Origin: Luzula sylvatica
Taxonomy: Eukaryota; Streptophyta; Magnoliopsida; Poales; Juncaceae
NCBI GenBank assembly: GCA_946800325.1
Contig: OX326959.1
Coordinates: 11,934,862 to 11,998,861 of the forward strand
Length of the DNA: 64,000 bases
Direction: 5' to 3'
Part shown: positions 1 through 11,403 of the stretch, in pieces
Position numbering within the stretch: position 1 is the stretch's first letter
How the letters are laid out: each line of letters begins with the position of its first letter
Translations under genes and position numbers: made by a program
Notes under the pieces: model-generated
The model's database searches: none
Told to the model about the DNA's origin: nothing
Seen by the model: only the letters and a program-made list of their open reading frames with translations

Positions 1-281
1 GTGGAAAACGATGCGGTGTCGAGATAATTTCATTAATTAGTCTACGTAATTAATGCGATCGCACATTTAACTCACAACCAGAAACATAATACTTAAGAGT
101 TTCAATTGATATCTTCCAATATCTCAATCATTTTAAATCTTCAATTGAGACATACATTTGGTATCTTTAGCACCGAGATTTAATGAGTTTAATTTGTTTT
201 TGCAAAAATGAAATTCACTTTGTCCATTGAGAAACTGAGAAATTTATGAAACTCGCTTCAAACTCTTATTGATTTCATGTT

Positions 282-728
282 GGGTGACGCTATTACAAGA
301 GCCAACATGGCTAAATTGAGAGCGATTTAAATTTTGTTTTATGAAATGATCGTTATACCCTTGTTAATGATGAATTGATGTTTGATATTTCTTACATTTA
401 TCTATTAGTTTACCATTTTACATAAATCCTGCAAATAATTTTTTCATATACAAAAAATATTTTTATTCTTAATTTTTTTCATCATAAAAACAATTAAATT
501 GTAGCACGTTATATATATTTAAATATGAAAATTAATATATATTGGTTAGATTTGGTTTTTTAATAATATTAGAAAAAATATTTTTGCATTATTCATGGAA
601 GATCTAAATAATAATATATAAGTATAATAAATATCAATCACCATAAATATAAGTATAGTGATCATTTGATTAAAAATATTGAAATCACTCTCAATTTAGT
701 CATGTTAGCTCTTGCAATAGCGTCATCC
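282..728. mobile_element. Mutator-type MITE with 9-bp TSD
   Basis: Terminal inverted repeats of about 46 bp are visible: the left end begins GGGTGACGCTATTACAAG and the right end, reverse-complemented, begins GGATGACGCTATTGCAAG. The 9-bp direct repeat TTTCATGTT flanks both sides (73-81 in line with 273-281 on the left, 729-737 on the right). The interior is AT-rich with no ORF. The matching place in the other tandem copies (for example near 5998 and 8215) reads straight through TTTCATGTT, so these are empty sites. TIR length and TSD size fit a non-autonomous Mutator-like element. Confidence 0.85.
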
Positions 729-1369
729 TTTCATGTTTCCTCTGATTTCCTATAAATATTGATGATAAGAAAACGCATTACACATTAAATTGACATTCAT
801 AGGACATGAATAAACTAATTAAACCTTTCAATTCATGATTCACAAAACTTGGATGAAACAATATGTTCGGTTTTTTAGTGCTTTCCAAACACGTTTTGTG
901 TGCATTTGAAAAACACTAAAAGTAATTGATTTTTCGACAATCCTCGTAATTAACACGAAACAAGAAAAAACTCTACCGAATACTAATAATACATTTTGTG
1001 GTATTAATTTATCAAAATTCTTATTTGGTATTGATTGTTCTAATGTTAGTTAGGATTAGACAACTCTGCAAGAAAATCAATAGAAAAACAAATAAATAGT
1101 TCAAAATTATAAAAAAAAAGCTAGCAAACCCCGAGCGGTTGCGGGTTTATTTGATTGTAATTGTCTTATATTTCTAATAATTATACAATTCAACCCAATT
1201 GTAGTAGTTTAACGATTCGAAATGTAACTAAAATGTTTTTATTCACAAAATGTTATTCAAATGTTTTTTCCGCATGTGTACAATGACAATCAGGTCTAGA
1301 ACAGATTTTTAAAATATGCTTATTCATAAAAGTTTGAATAAACATGATTTATGTGGATCACAAATATGT

Positions 1370-1660
1370 TCACGATTTCAGCAAAACGGGTACATTCAGA
1401 TCTTGATTCCAGCAAAACGGGTACTCATTTACAAATTTTATTCAAATCCGGATAGTACTCAAAACTGGATCCGGATACGACTGGAAATTTAACTCCTATA
1501 TTCGGATTCATCCATAAAAATGGATAGGGTTATGATCATAACTAGAAACAGCACTTTAACTCCTATATTCGGAGTCATGACTCGGATACATTTGGATCGG
1601 GATTTTTTCCGAATATTATTAGGATCGGTTCGAGCAATATCCATGTCATTGACACCCCTA
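1370..1660. mobile_element. hAT-like element remnant
   Basis: The right end reads ...ATTGACACCCCTA. Reverse-complemented this is TAGGGGTGTCAAT, the typical start of plant hAT elements. Subterminal sequence is rich in ATCCGGAT/CGGATAC-type motifs. The left end was not located, so the start is approximate. Confidence 0.45.
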
Positions 1661-2250
1661 CATGCAAAACAATATTTCAAAACATATTGTAGAATCCAAA
1701 CTAAACGGCCCCTTGGTTGGTTAGTACCGTGATAAACATAATAAAAATTATAAAACTCGTTACGAAGCACGATCGTCTACTAAAATAACGGGAAAAATAT
1801 ATTGTGCTTCCTCATCTCTCCTCCAACATCTTTGATGAGGTCGACAAGAAAGATTAGTTGAGTTGATTATAACATTCCGACTAAGAATTAATTGACACAT
1901 CAATTCATTTTGATATTAATTCAGAAATTAATTCATTTTAATATGTTAATATTAATACATGTTAATTAACACGTCAATTCAATTTAATTAAGATGTTAAT
2001 CAACCCAATTAAATATTTTTGTCCAACGACATCAAAGACGTATGAATAAATTTTGGAGACATCATATATAACCTCATTACCATTTATTTCTTTGAAAAAT
2101 GTTGGGACTTATCCTCAAAATCTTCCCCAAAAATCTTGATGATGTGGCTAAGAATTAACAACTTATGAATTAACACTTTAATTCATGATTTGACTTTATA
2201 ATTGAATGTAAAAATCATAAATTAGAATAATCCAAACATAAATCTCCAAA
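1661..2250. other. AT-rich spacer, no gene seen
   Basis: AT-rich DNA between the hAT-like remnant and block e of tandem copy 1. It contains several TTAATT-rich near-palindromes around 1880-2000. The short ORFs here show no recognisable protein family. Confidence 0.5.
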
Positions 2251-2919
2251 CTACCTTGACATATTATGTTCTATGAATAACATGCAAAAGGTAAGACGTA
2301 GGGGTAGTTTAGTTTTAAGTTTTTCTTTGAAAAATTACTGAAATGAGGTTATCGGTGACATTTTCACATTTTTAGTGGTGCATGTGATATTTGGAGATTG
2401 TGTGAGAGGCTGAGAGTACACGTGATTTTGAACCTTTTATTTAAATTTAGACACGTAATTATTTTGTATACGGGCTTGGACAATTTAATACATTTTTTTT
2501 TTTGACATTATTTTTTTACCTTACGTTTTTATTTGCATCCGATGAGACTCATCTATGAGCTTAATAACTTGAGTGGGCTGAACCTCTTATTTTTCGTCTC
2601 AGACTGGACGACTAATGTCCTTGTGTTAACTTCATAATTTTTGCAGAACTATTCCGTAATAAACCCTCCCAAATGATTGCGATGGATCCAAGGAAGTAAT
2701 ACTTCTCTGCCATTGCCGTCCATAGGTTGTGAACAGGCGGTGGGAAAGAAGATGTGAGATAGGTTTTTGATTATGGGTGGCGTCTACTTATCCATCCATT
2801 GGTTGTAGTGGCGGATGATACGGTGTCAATTAGAGAATTTCATTAATTACGCTACTTGGTTAATGAGCTCGCACATTTAAGTATTTAACTTAAAACAAAG
2901 AAACATATGTGCTTGAGGT

Positions 2920-3055
2920 GTCAGTAGGCTCATGACCTAGTAGTTGGGTGTGAGACACAAAAAATCGTATGTTGTGAGAGATTGTGAGTTCGAGTTTCAT
3001 TGACACCAATGGATGGAGGACTACCGAGCCTTCTCCATTTACTCGTTTCTTTTTG
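2920..3055 (+). mobile_element. tRNA-derived SINE with 12-bp TSD
   Basis: A 136-bp insertion flanked by the perfect 12-bp direct repeat TGTGCTTGAGGT (2908-2919 and 3056-3067). Inside are an A-box-like motif CATGACCTAGTAGTTGG and a B-box-like motif GAGTTCGAGTTTC about 60 bp apart. This spacing fits an RNA polymerase III internal promoter of tRNA ancestry. The end is T-rich (TTTCTTTTTG). Tandem copy 4 lacks the insert at the same site (near 8030). It resembles the SINE near 19,260. Confidence 0.8.
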
Positions 3056-3452
3056 TGTGCTTGAGGTCAATTGATTTCTTCCCATATCTCAACCACATGA
3101 GAAACTTAGATTTAATAAGTTTATTTGTTTTACAAAAATGAACTTCACGCTGTGAATGAGAAACTGAGAAATTTATGGAACTCCCGGTATCTTAAAAGGA
3201 ATTGATGATAAAAAAAAATGCATTAAGCATGAAATTGACATTCAAAAGACACGAATAACCTCATTAAACCACTTCAATTTTTAGCTTGGCCAATTTCCTG
3301 GCATATTATTACGATTCAATCCAGCCACAGGTTCCCCCTATGATACACGATTCACAAAATTTGGATCGAACGACATAGTTTTGTGTGCATTTGAAACTTA
3401 AAAGTATATAGTGTTTGGTTTATATGGATTAGGCCCAAAACAATATTACTAA

Positions 3453-4392
3453 TCTTGAACATATCATCATATGTTGACACGTGACTCTCTTTTTTTTGAA
3501 ATTTTCAATTGAATAATTGATATGTTCTCCCAAATTTTACCACAACATGTTTTATGTTTATATTGATATATTTAATTAACATGATAATAGACACATGTTT
3601 GATATTAATTACTAATAGTTCTAATCTTGAACATATCATCATATGTTGACACGTGGCTCTTTTTTTTTGAAATTTTCAATTGAATAATTGATATGTTCCC
3701 CCAAATTTTACCACAACATGTTTTATGTTTATGTTGATATATTTAATTAACATGATAATAAACACATGTTTGATATTAATTTAATACGTAATTAACATTA
3801 GTTCGAATTCATAAATTATACATAGAACTAATCCATAACATATGAGAAAAATGAGACACGTGTCATTTTTTTTTTCAATTGAAAAGTTTATATTCTTCCC
3901 CAAATGTTACTCTAACATGTTCTATGTTCTAAGTTAATTTATTTCATTAACATGATAACTAACACATGTTAGCCATTAATTTAATAAGTAATTGACATTA
4001 ATTCGAATTCATAAATTTAAATCAATATTAATGAATATTTAATGATATGTTCTAATTATCACATTAATTAAATGCAATAGTAAAAATATGGAGAATAGGG
4101 CGGGGTATATTTTGGAATATCAGTTGTACTTTTCATTAAAAAGATATAAAATTTTATGAAGTTCCAAAATGTACCAGCAGTATTCTCTATATTTGTGTTA
4201 TTGCATTTTATTAACGTGATAATTAGAACATATCATTAAATATTCATTAATATTGATTCAAATTTATAAATTCGAACTAATGTCAATTACGTATGAAATT
4301 AATAACTAACATGTGTTAGTTATCATGTTAATTAAATATATTAACTTAGAATATAGAGCAAAACCCGCGCAATTGCGCGGGCACAACGCTAG
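3453..4392 (+). mobile_element. Helitron, non-autonomous, 940 bp
   Basis: Starts with TC (TCTTGAACATATC) and ends with the hairpin CCCGCGCAATTGCGCGGG, a 6-nt gap and CTAG. It sits between host A (3452) and T (4393). These are the hallmarks of Helitrons: 5' TC, 3' hairpin plus CTRR, A^T target, no TSD. The homologous place in tandem copy 3 (near 7125-7145) reads from block d into TATTGTATAATATTGACG without the insert. Inside are two to three ~170-bp direct repeats (from 3453, 3625 and, more diverged, 3840) and a long inverted repeat. No RepHel helicase is encoded, so mobility would need proteins supplied elsewhere. Confidence 0.88.
3921..4350. repeat. Long inverted repeat inside Helitron
   Basis: Sequence around 3921-4100 (ATAACTAACACATGTTAG, ATTAAATGCAATAG) returns reverse-complemented at about 4185-4345 (CTAACATGTGTTAGTTAT, near CTATTTGCATTT-like text). 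The arms are roughly 170-190 bp with a centre near 4130-4160. Transcription across it would give a long hairpin RNA. Confidence 0.65.
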
Positions 4393-4989
4393 TATTGTAT
4401 AATATTGACGATGACTATTATTTTAGGCCCAATTTCATCGGAGCCCAGCAATTTCTCAAAATATCATGTACACACTATAAAAACTAAAAAGTGAGATGAA
4501 GGGATGGTTTAATTTAAGTTCATCTTTGAAAAAATATGAAAAAAAGGTCATTGGTGATATTTCTCATGTTTTGTAGGGTTACCGATGATATTTCACATTT
4601 TTAAGGGTGTATGTGGTATTTCGAGATTATGTGAGGGTACACGTGAAATTCAACTTTTATTTATGTTTTAGATAGATAATTATTTTGTTACGGACTTGAG
4701 CAATTTTGTATTGTTTCTCGAATATGTACATCTTTTTTCGACATTAATTTTTGACCTTATGAATTTTATTTCTCATCTACGAGTTTACGACATGTGCGTA
4801 GACAAAAATCCTCATCTTATTATTTTCTTTCTGTTTTAAGTTCCAACAGTAATCCAAGGATTACAAAAAAATTAGAAAAAACTTCAGTACATACACCAGT
4901 TCCTTATTCAATTGCTTGCAGAAAACTTATTTTTAATCATATTCTTCATCTCGGACTAGACGAGTCGACTAGCGTCTGTTAACTTCATA

Positions 4990-5262
4990 ACGCCCATGTT
5001 TTCTTGGAATAGAAATTTCGTTTTAACCATACTCTCTCAAAATTCTTAGGTTTGTCTGGATTGTCGCTGCATGCTCTTTGCAGTTTTAGCTTCAAGGGAA
5101 TGTGATCGGAAGTGATAGCCGTCTTTGCTTGGAAGTCATCCGATACGAAATCTCGGCCAAGCTCAGAGAAGGTAGGCGTTGCTTGTTTACTTGTCCATAT
5201 AAACTTTCTACCTTGGAGCAGGATCTCCATCATCTCCACTAGATGGAATGCGTTAAAATACC
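4990..5262 (-). pseudogene. LINE endonuclease fragment
   Basis: The reverse strand encodes a stretch with the C-terminal signature of the APE-type endonuclease of plant L1-like LINEs. Visible motifs are RKFIWTSKQATPTFSELGRD, then SDHIPLKLKL, where Asp-His before P-L are the conserved end-of-domain residues. A following NFERVWL-like segment also fits ORF2. No start, reverse transcriptase or poly(A) tail is attached, so this is an isolated fragment. It replaces the usual end of block g in the tandem unit. Confidence 0.7.
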
Positions 5263-5420
5263 ACCTAGTTAAACAAGAAAAGTTTAACACATTAGTGAAC
5301 AGGATAATTAAATTTAAAAGTACACAAAAGAGGCTCTATAACAAGAAACATATGTACTTGAGTTCAATTGATTTCTTCCAATATCTTAACCACATGAAAT
5401 GATCAAAATGATCGATAGAA

Positions 5421-5871
5421 ACCTATGTTACGCGAATACTTCAAAAACCAAATTGTATCGTATCGAATACCGATACTCGTCGGATACGTATCGGATACTT
5501 TACGTGGTGTATCCGAATATTTCATTTCAAAATAATAACGGATACTTCTCGGATACTTCCGGATACTCGTCGGATACTTCTAACGTATATATAAATATAT
5601 TTGAAAAATAAAAATCAAAATTTGAAATCAAAATAAATGAGTAATACATTTAAGTACATAATTAAATATAATAAATATTTACTTAATTCAAAATTATTTT
5701 TGTAAAAATAAAATTTTAATATATATTATGTCAACTATATAATATATAAAAATATTAAATATATAAATTATAATTAATAAAATAATAAATATTATATATA
5801 ATAGACATATCGTATCCTATGTTTTTTTTTTTAAATTACTGTATCGCCGTATCCGTATCCGTGCAACATAG
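5421..5871. mobile_element. TIR element with CGGATAC subterminal repeats
   Basis: The ends are inverted repeats: left CTATGTTACGCGAATAC, and right (reverse-complemented) CTATGTTGCACGGATAC. Just inside are many copies of TCGGATAC/CGGATACT (5455-5585) and CCGTATCC (5840-5865), then an AT-rich core with no ORF. Other tandem copies read through the site (GATGGAAACAT near 8088). The structure fits a non-autonomous hAT-like or other TIR element. The TSD is not clear, so the superfamily is uncertain. Confidence 0.7.
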
Positions 5872-6079
5872 ACATACAGATGGGATCTTAAGCACTGAGA
5901 TTTAATAAATTTAATTTGTTTTACAGAAATGAATTTGACGTTGTCCATTGAGAAAATGAGAAATTTATGAAACTCCCTGCAAACCATTACTCATTTCATG
6001 TTCATCTTATTTGTATCTTAAAGTAATTGATGATAAAATATGCACTAATAAGCATGAAATTGACATTCAAAAAACATTC

Positions 6080-6998
6080 AAAAACGATTCACTACTAACC
6101 GGAGTGTCTTTGGTCCAATTGCCTTAAAACACTATGCGCAATAAGATATATGCAAGATCTCGAAATATTCCCGATAAGCAAATTTTTCTTCTTTCTAAAA
6201 AAATAGTAAATGCAGATGACTCGGTGGTCCTCCAAAAAATTGGCGGAAATTAGATAATATGAAATCGGACTTCAGATGGCATATGAAATCGGACTTCAGA
6301 TGCACAATTCAGCACAAAGTGCGTACACGTTGCTATTGAGACGGGAATGAGATCCGAGTGGATGGAAAAACTTTGGAAACTAAGAATACCATCCAATGTA
6401 AAAAAATTCCTTTGGCGGGCATTTAACGATAGAATAAACACATACGATGTGTTACCAAAAAAAAAAAAATGGCCAAACGCAATAATATGTCCCCTATGCG
6501 CAAAGGAAAATGAAACGGCAATACATTTCCTCACTAAATGCTATTTTACTAGGGCAACATGGAAACAGATCGAGAAGTTAACGGATAAAAAACTTGCTCC
6601 GGTGGACCGTGACTCCACCTGCAATACATGGTTGCTTAACAGAAAGAAGATACCACCACAATTCCGAGAAACTTGAGATTTTGTTTTGGCGGTGACAATT
6701 TGGCGAATATGGACACACCGAAACGCTACCATCTTTAAAAACACAACCAAAACGCATATACAGATTGCTGGACAAGCAATTCAAGACGCAAAGTCATCGA
6801 GAAGGGCGGCCCCGGCGAAGAACACTCGAAGGTGAGGTTCACAACGAGCGGAACACTTCACTCCCAACCCTACTTCCTATTTATTTTACCTTCTTTTTCT
6901 TTACTTTACCTTGAAAACACTGTAAATACCACCATTTTTCTTTATATAATGAAACCGAATAACTTTGAAATTTAAAAAAAAAAAAAAAAAAAAAATCA
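6080..6998 (+). pseudogene. 5'-truncated LINE, zf-RVT end of ORF2
   Basis: The plus strand at 6347-6676 encodes the reverse-transcriptase zinc-binding region found at the C-terminus of plant LINE ORF2. Motifs include LWKLRIPSNVKKFLWRA, then ICPLCAKENETAIHFLTKC and a following W. After an in-frame TGA at 6674-6676 the same frame continues with TIWRIWTHRNATIFKN, the usual LINE C-terminal motif, so the stop is a lesion. A run of about 23 A at 6977-6999 ends the element. Host block c resumes at about 7000 (CATGCCTGATTCACAAAATTTGG). No complete ORF or clear TSD is seen; the 5' border is approximate. Confidence 0.8.
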
Positions 6999-7944
6999 CG
7001 GCATTCATGCCTGATTCACAAAATTTGGATCAAACAACTGAATAGCTTTTTTTATGCTTTTCCAAACCCGTTTTGTGTACATTTGAAATTTAGAAGTATA
7101 TTGTGTTTGGGCTTATATGGATTGGGCCCAAAAAATATATATTGTATAATATTGACGATGACTATCATTTTAGGCCCAATTTCATCGGAACCCTGCAATT
7201 TCTCAAAATATCAGGTACACCCCTATAAAATAAAAGAAATATCATATATATTTATTTATTTATTTGATTTAAAGATCTCCAAACTACCTTGATTTATTAT
7301 GTTCGTGTATAACATGTAAAAAGTGAGATCAAGGGGTAGGATAATTTAAGTTCCTCTTTGAAACATTATGAAAAGAAGAGTATTGGTAATATTTTTGAGG
7401 GATACCGGTGATATTTCACATTTTCAAGGGTGCATGTGATATTTCGAGATTATGTTAGGCAACACGTGAAATTCAACATTTTATTTATGTTTTACATGTA
7501 TAATTTATTTTGTTACGGACTTGAACAATTTTATATTGTTTCTCGATACATACATATTTTTTGGCATTATTTTTTTGACCTTATGAATTCATTTGCATCC
7601 AATTAGACTCATCTACGAGTCTATGACATGTACTGCATTGACAAAATCCTCATCTTATTATTTTCTTTATGTTTTAAGTTCCAACAGTAATCCAAGGATT
7701 ACAAAAAGTTTAGACAAACTTTAGTACATACATTATTAGTTGCTTGTTCAATTGCTTAAAGAAAACTTTTTAATCATATTCTTCGTCTCGGACTAGATGC
7801 CTAGTGTCTGTTAACTTCATAACTTTTTGCAAAAACTATTTACTAATGAACCCTCGATAATGATTACGGTGGATCCGAGGAAAGAATACTTCTCTGCCAT
7901 GCGTAGGTTGTGAAAATACGAGGATCAATCTAGTTATTCTAGTG

Positions 7945-8420
7945 GGAGAGGATGTGGTGTCAAGAGAATTTCATTACTTACGCTACTTAATTAACGAGCT
8001 CGTGCGTTTAACTTAAAACAAGAAACATATATACTTGTGTTTCAGTTGATTTCTTCCAATATCTCAACCACTTGAAATAATCGATGGAAACATAAACTCG
8101 GAATCTTTAGCATTGAGATTTAATAAGTTTAATTTGTTTTACAAAAATGAACTTCACGTTGTTCACTGTGAAACTGAGAAATTTATGGAAGAACTTGCAA
8201 AATATTACTCATTTCATGTTCCTCTTTTTTGTATCATAAAGGATTTGATTCTAAAGAATGCATTAGACAATAGACATGAGGCACATACATGAGTAAACTA
8301 ATTAAACCTCTTCGGTTTTTAGTTTCACCATTATGGCATGCATGTATGAGTCACAAAATTCGGTTCAAACTATGTCTTGCTTTTCCAAACATGATTTGTG
8401 TGATGGAATTGTCTTTTAGA
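7945..8420. repeat. Tandem unit copy 4 (partial)
   Basis: Blocks a to d only (GTGGTGTCAAGAGAATTTC at the start, block b near 8020-8230, block c near 8240-8370). It provides empty-site versions for the insertions in the other copies. Homology fades before the Mutator-like element at 8580. Confidence 0.65.
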
Positions 8421-8789
8421 AATACATATGATTTTTATGTAATTAGTATCAAATTATTTTCTATTATGATAATTATAATTGGATTTAGATTATTTTCCTT
8501 TTCATTAGAATTAGATTTTTCTAATTCATGGTAGAGTCAGAAGGAGTAACACAACAATTATTTATATATATTTTTAATAGGGAAAATTTTTCCTATATCC
8601 CTACTAAGCTTATAAATTACATATTTATCCCTCTCAAATGAACAATATCATATTTATTCCTACTAAGTCTAATTAGTATCAAATTTATCCAAACTCAATA
8701 ATTTAATTAAATTTAACATATAATTAATGTAATTGACTAATTTACCCCTACCCTACAATAGCAAGGCGAAGAAGAGGCTGACATAACTC

Positions 8790-9180
8790 CTTAATCGCCA
8801 TTAACGATGCAGCACCAACAATAGCAAGGCGGCGACTACATTTGTCCGTATTCCCCCAATCCCCACACCGTCGGGTCCTCCTACCCCAATCCCAACCCTA
8901 ATCCCATGGGTTTTCCGGCTACTTCGGCTCCACCTCATTCAAACCCTATCCAGCCGAGCTATGCGTCCGCTCCGTCGTACACGCTTTACCCGTCGGAGTT
9001 ACCATCATAATCCTTTTAATCTTACCACCCTCAATCAGCTCATTTCCAGCCTCCCTCGTATCAATCCCAGCCTCCATTGAATCAATTTCAGCCCCAATCA
9101 AATCAATCCCAGTCTCCATCGAATCAATTTCAGCCCCAATCGAATCAATTCCAGTCTCCATCGAATCAATCCCAGTATTT
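8790..9180 (+). pseudogene. Captured Pro/Gln-rich coding-like fragment
   Basis: Higher GC than its surroundings. One plus-strand reading gives a Pro/Asn/Ser-rich peptide (MGFPATSAPPHSNPIQPSYA) and then, in a shifted frame, repeats of the kind SQSPSNQFQPQSNQ from a ~30-bp tandem repeat (9056-9172). Stops and a frame change break it. It looks like exon material carried by the Mutator-like element; the source gene is not recognised. Confidence 0.45.
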
Positions 9181-10097
9181 ATGCGTACTCGGTAGTTCAT
9201 AGTTGAAAAAAGTGTTGTAATTGTTTTTGAGTATTGTAAACTAGTTTTTTCGTGTACACGACAATTCATAATAAACAACTATTTTCTATATTAGTGTACT
9301 GGATAGATGATTGTTGTAATTGTTAAATATTTTTCATATGATTAGTGTACTAGATAGTTTATAATAAGCAACTATTTTCTATATGATTATGGAATCTTAA
9401 GTTTCATTATTCATAGTTTTTTGTACTACAAGTTTTTTGCACATCATATAAAAATACCAAGTAATCTAAATAACAAGTTTTGGTACCACAATTTAGTAGT
9501 TCAATTATATTCAAATTCATAAAGAATATTTCAAGTACGACGATGCAATTCCAAGTAATGTAAATAGCAAGTTCATAGTTCAAATAAAAAAATCATAACA
9601 AAATGCATAACAAAATATCATAATAAATCAAACCAGTACAAGTATTGAAATTTTTCGTACTGATCATACAAATCAAATTTATATCTTCAATTGTACCAAT
9701 TTTTTCATGAATTATACAAACAATACTACTGTATCTACAAATACATGCACAACTACAAATGCAAGAAGAGAAATCAAGCTATGGACCATGATCTCCCTTA
9801 TGTCGTGTCTCCTCTTCCTCTCCGGTTTTGACCACACTCGACAAATCGGTCTCAAGTATGAAGCCCTATTGTCCTCGATGCCAGCGAAAAAAAAATCAAT
9901 CTATCTTGGGCTTACTTTCATCTACAAAATAATAGTCAAAGAAATGATAAAATCTAATTTTTTTTTGAAGGAGATAAAATCTAATTTCACAAATACAAAT
10001 ATAAACAACAAAGGAACTTTTGAATTGTTCATATAGATCAAGATGTCTGAAGATTATTTTTTCTAAACCAAATAATCCAAGGTGAAGATGAACGTAA

Positions 10098-10250
10098 GGC
10101 CAACTAGAGTTAGCCTAGTTGGTCACACCTCTTGGCTAGGGAGCGAGAGGTGTGGGGTTCGATTCCCGGCGGGGACACTGGATTATAGATTAAATGTTAA
10201 ATGAGTGAATAGAGTGTATGGCCTACGGGTTTGTAATAAAAAAATTAAAA
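10098..10250 (+). mobile_element. SINE nested in Mutator-like element
   Basis: Contains a good A box (TAGCCTAGTTGG at about 10,111) and a perfect B box (GGTTCGATTCC at about 10,157), so it carries a tRNA-like RNA polymerase III promoter. The tRNA-like head is followed by an unrelated body and an A-rich tail (AATAAAAAAATTAAAAAAAA). No full cloverleaf can be folded, so it is a SINE and not a tRNA gene. The TSD is not clear. Confidence 0.7.
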
Positions 10251-11403
10251 AAAAGGAGATTGTGTTTGGAAGGGGGACTTTGAGCCCTCTCCGAATTTAC
10301 TCAAAAAAAAAATATGAAGGTAAGGGGGTGAACGAGATGTTGAAGATGAAGAAAGAAGGTGAAAAGAAATAAACCATGGAAAAACCAGTCGATAATCCAA
10401 TTGCAGTAAAAGAGAAATTAAGTAATTTAGCAAGTAATTAATATAATTATTTCTCAGAGATAATCCAATGGCAGTAAAGCTATTTCTCAGAGATGGTCCA
10501 TTCGCAGTACAAAGAAATCCAGAGAAAGAGCATACCCAAATCACCCTTCTCGAGTCGTGAAAAACTAGTCGTCCCCCAACTGCCTTCCCCAATCGTCCGT
10601 CGTCCAGCCCACTCAACCCACTCTCTTCTCCGGTTGCTCGTCGTCCAGCCTAATGTGCCGACTCTCCTATTCAGTTGTCGCCGGTTCTTCAACAGAGAAA
10701 GAGAAGACTCTCGAAACCCTTCGGCATAATTCTTCGCCAGAGAACACTATTAAGTTTCTTCGAGAAAGAAAGAGAAGAGAAACAGGTTTGGGTCTGAATT
10801 TGTTAACGGGTTGAGATTTGGGAGTTTGTTATGTTAATGGGTTTGGGTTTGGGGTATTGTTTACTAAAAGGTATTTTGGTCCATAAATTTGAAATTTATC
10901 AGTTAATTAACTAAATCCATCCAATGATAATTTAAAGATTTGGATAAATTTGATATTATATAGATTTTTATAGGATAAATTTGATACTAATTATGTTTAG
11001 TAGGGATAAATATGATAATAACAATTTAAGAGGGATAAATATGTAATTTATGAACTAACTTAGTAGGGATATATGAGAAATTTTTCCTTTTTAATAAAAC
11101 ATGTAATTATATATTTCGTAAATAAATACTAATTAGTAGTGATTATTATTGTATAACTACTCCGAAGATTATTTCGGTCATTTACAATAATTTTTATTTT
11201 ATAATCTAAACTATTCGAACTTTTTTTCCTAATTCTACCAAACATTATCTCAAATTTCGGATTAAGAAGAGATAACTTTTTATTTTTCAAAAAACTTATC
11301 CTCCTCCCTCCTCCCAAACACGGCCTTCATGTATATTTTAATGTCTATCTTTGATCTTATAATTGCTGATGCAAATATTATTTTAAAAAACAAGCCAAAT
11401 TGA

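Larger units (their letters stand above)
1..2815. repeat. Tandem unit copy 1 (partial)
   Basis: First copy of a repeated ~2.4 kb unit. Recognisable blocks recur in fixed order in later copies: a (near 1-70, 2816-2880 and 7945-8015), b (near 85-280, 2880-3190, 5340-6000 and 8020-8230), c (760-860, 3200-3370, 6015-6070, 8240-8370), d (880-910, 3376-3440, 7060-7130, 8385-8410), e/f (2250-2560, 4490-4790, 7270-7600) and g (2595-2760, 4946-4990, 7783-7920). No convincing gene is seen in the unit. This copy is lengthened by a MITE in block b and by a hAT-like remnant between d and e. Confidence 0.7.
2816..4984. repeat. Tandem unit copy 2
   Basis: Second copy of the tandem unit, in order a-b-[SINE]-c-d-[Helitron]-e-f-g. 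Outside the two insertions it aligns by eye with copies 1, 3 and 4. It is followed by a LINE fragment instead of the usual end of block g. Confidence 0.7.
5290..7944. repeat. Tandem unit copy 3
   Basis: Third copy of the unit. Before block b it carries a short stretch (5281-5335, with AAAGAGGCTCTATAACAA) that also occurs near 11,885-11,940, close to the 3' end of the pyruvate decarboxylase gene. It is interrupted by a TIR element (5421-5871) and a LINE fragment (about 6080-6998). Blocks d to g (7060-7920) are well preserved. Confidence 0.7.
8580..11087. mobile_element. Mutator-like element, candidate Pack-MULE
   Basis: Long terminal inverted repeats of about 110-130 bp bound a 2,508-bp element. 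The left end is GGGAAAATTTTTCC...ATCCCTACTAAG; the right end, reverse-complemented, is GGAAAAATTTCTC...ATCCCTACTAAG. The 9-bp direct repeat TTTTTAATA flanks it (8571-8579 and 11088-11096). Length of TIR and TSD fit Mutator superfamily. No transposase is encoded. Instead the interior contains more GC-rich, gene-like stretches (8760-9180 and 10480-10790) typical of captured host DNA. A SINE is nested inside. Confidence 0.85.

Noticed and set aside
1119..1145. Reverse-strand Helitron 3' end (hairpin near CTAGCAAACCCCGAGCGG)
   Set aside because: The stem is imperfect and CTAG is followed by C instead of T. No 5' end was found.
9707..10036. 109-aa ORF as a gene
   Set aside because: Low-complexity Thr/Asn start, no family motifs, and it lies inside the Mutator-like element.
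10098..10170. A tRNA gene, because of good A and B boxes
   Set aside because: No complete cloverleaf with acceptor and anticodon stems can be formed, and the body continues into a non-tRNA region with an A-rich tail, so it is a SINE.
10245..10692. Minus-strand 123-aa and 70-aa ORFs as genes
   Set aside because: They overlap one another and a plus-strand ORF, show no domain, and lie in the captured or SINE-derived interior of the Mutator-like element.
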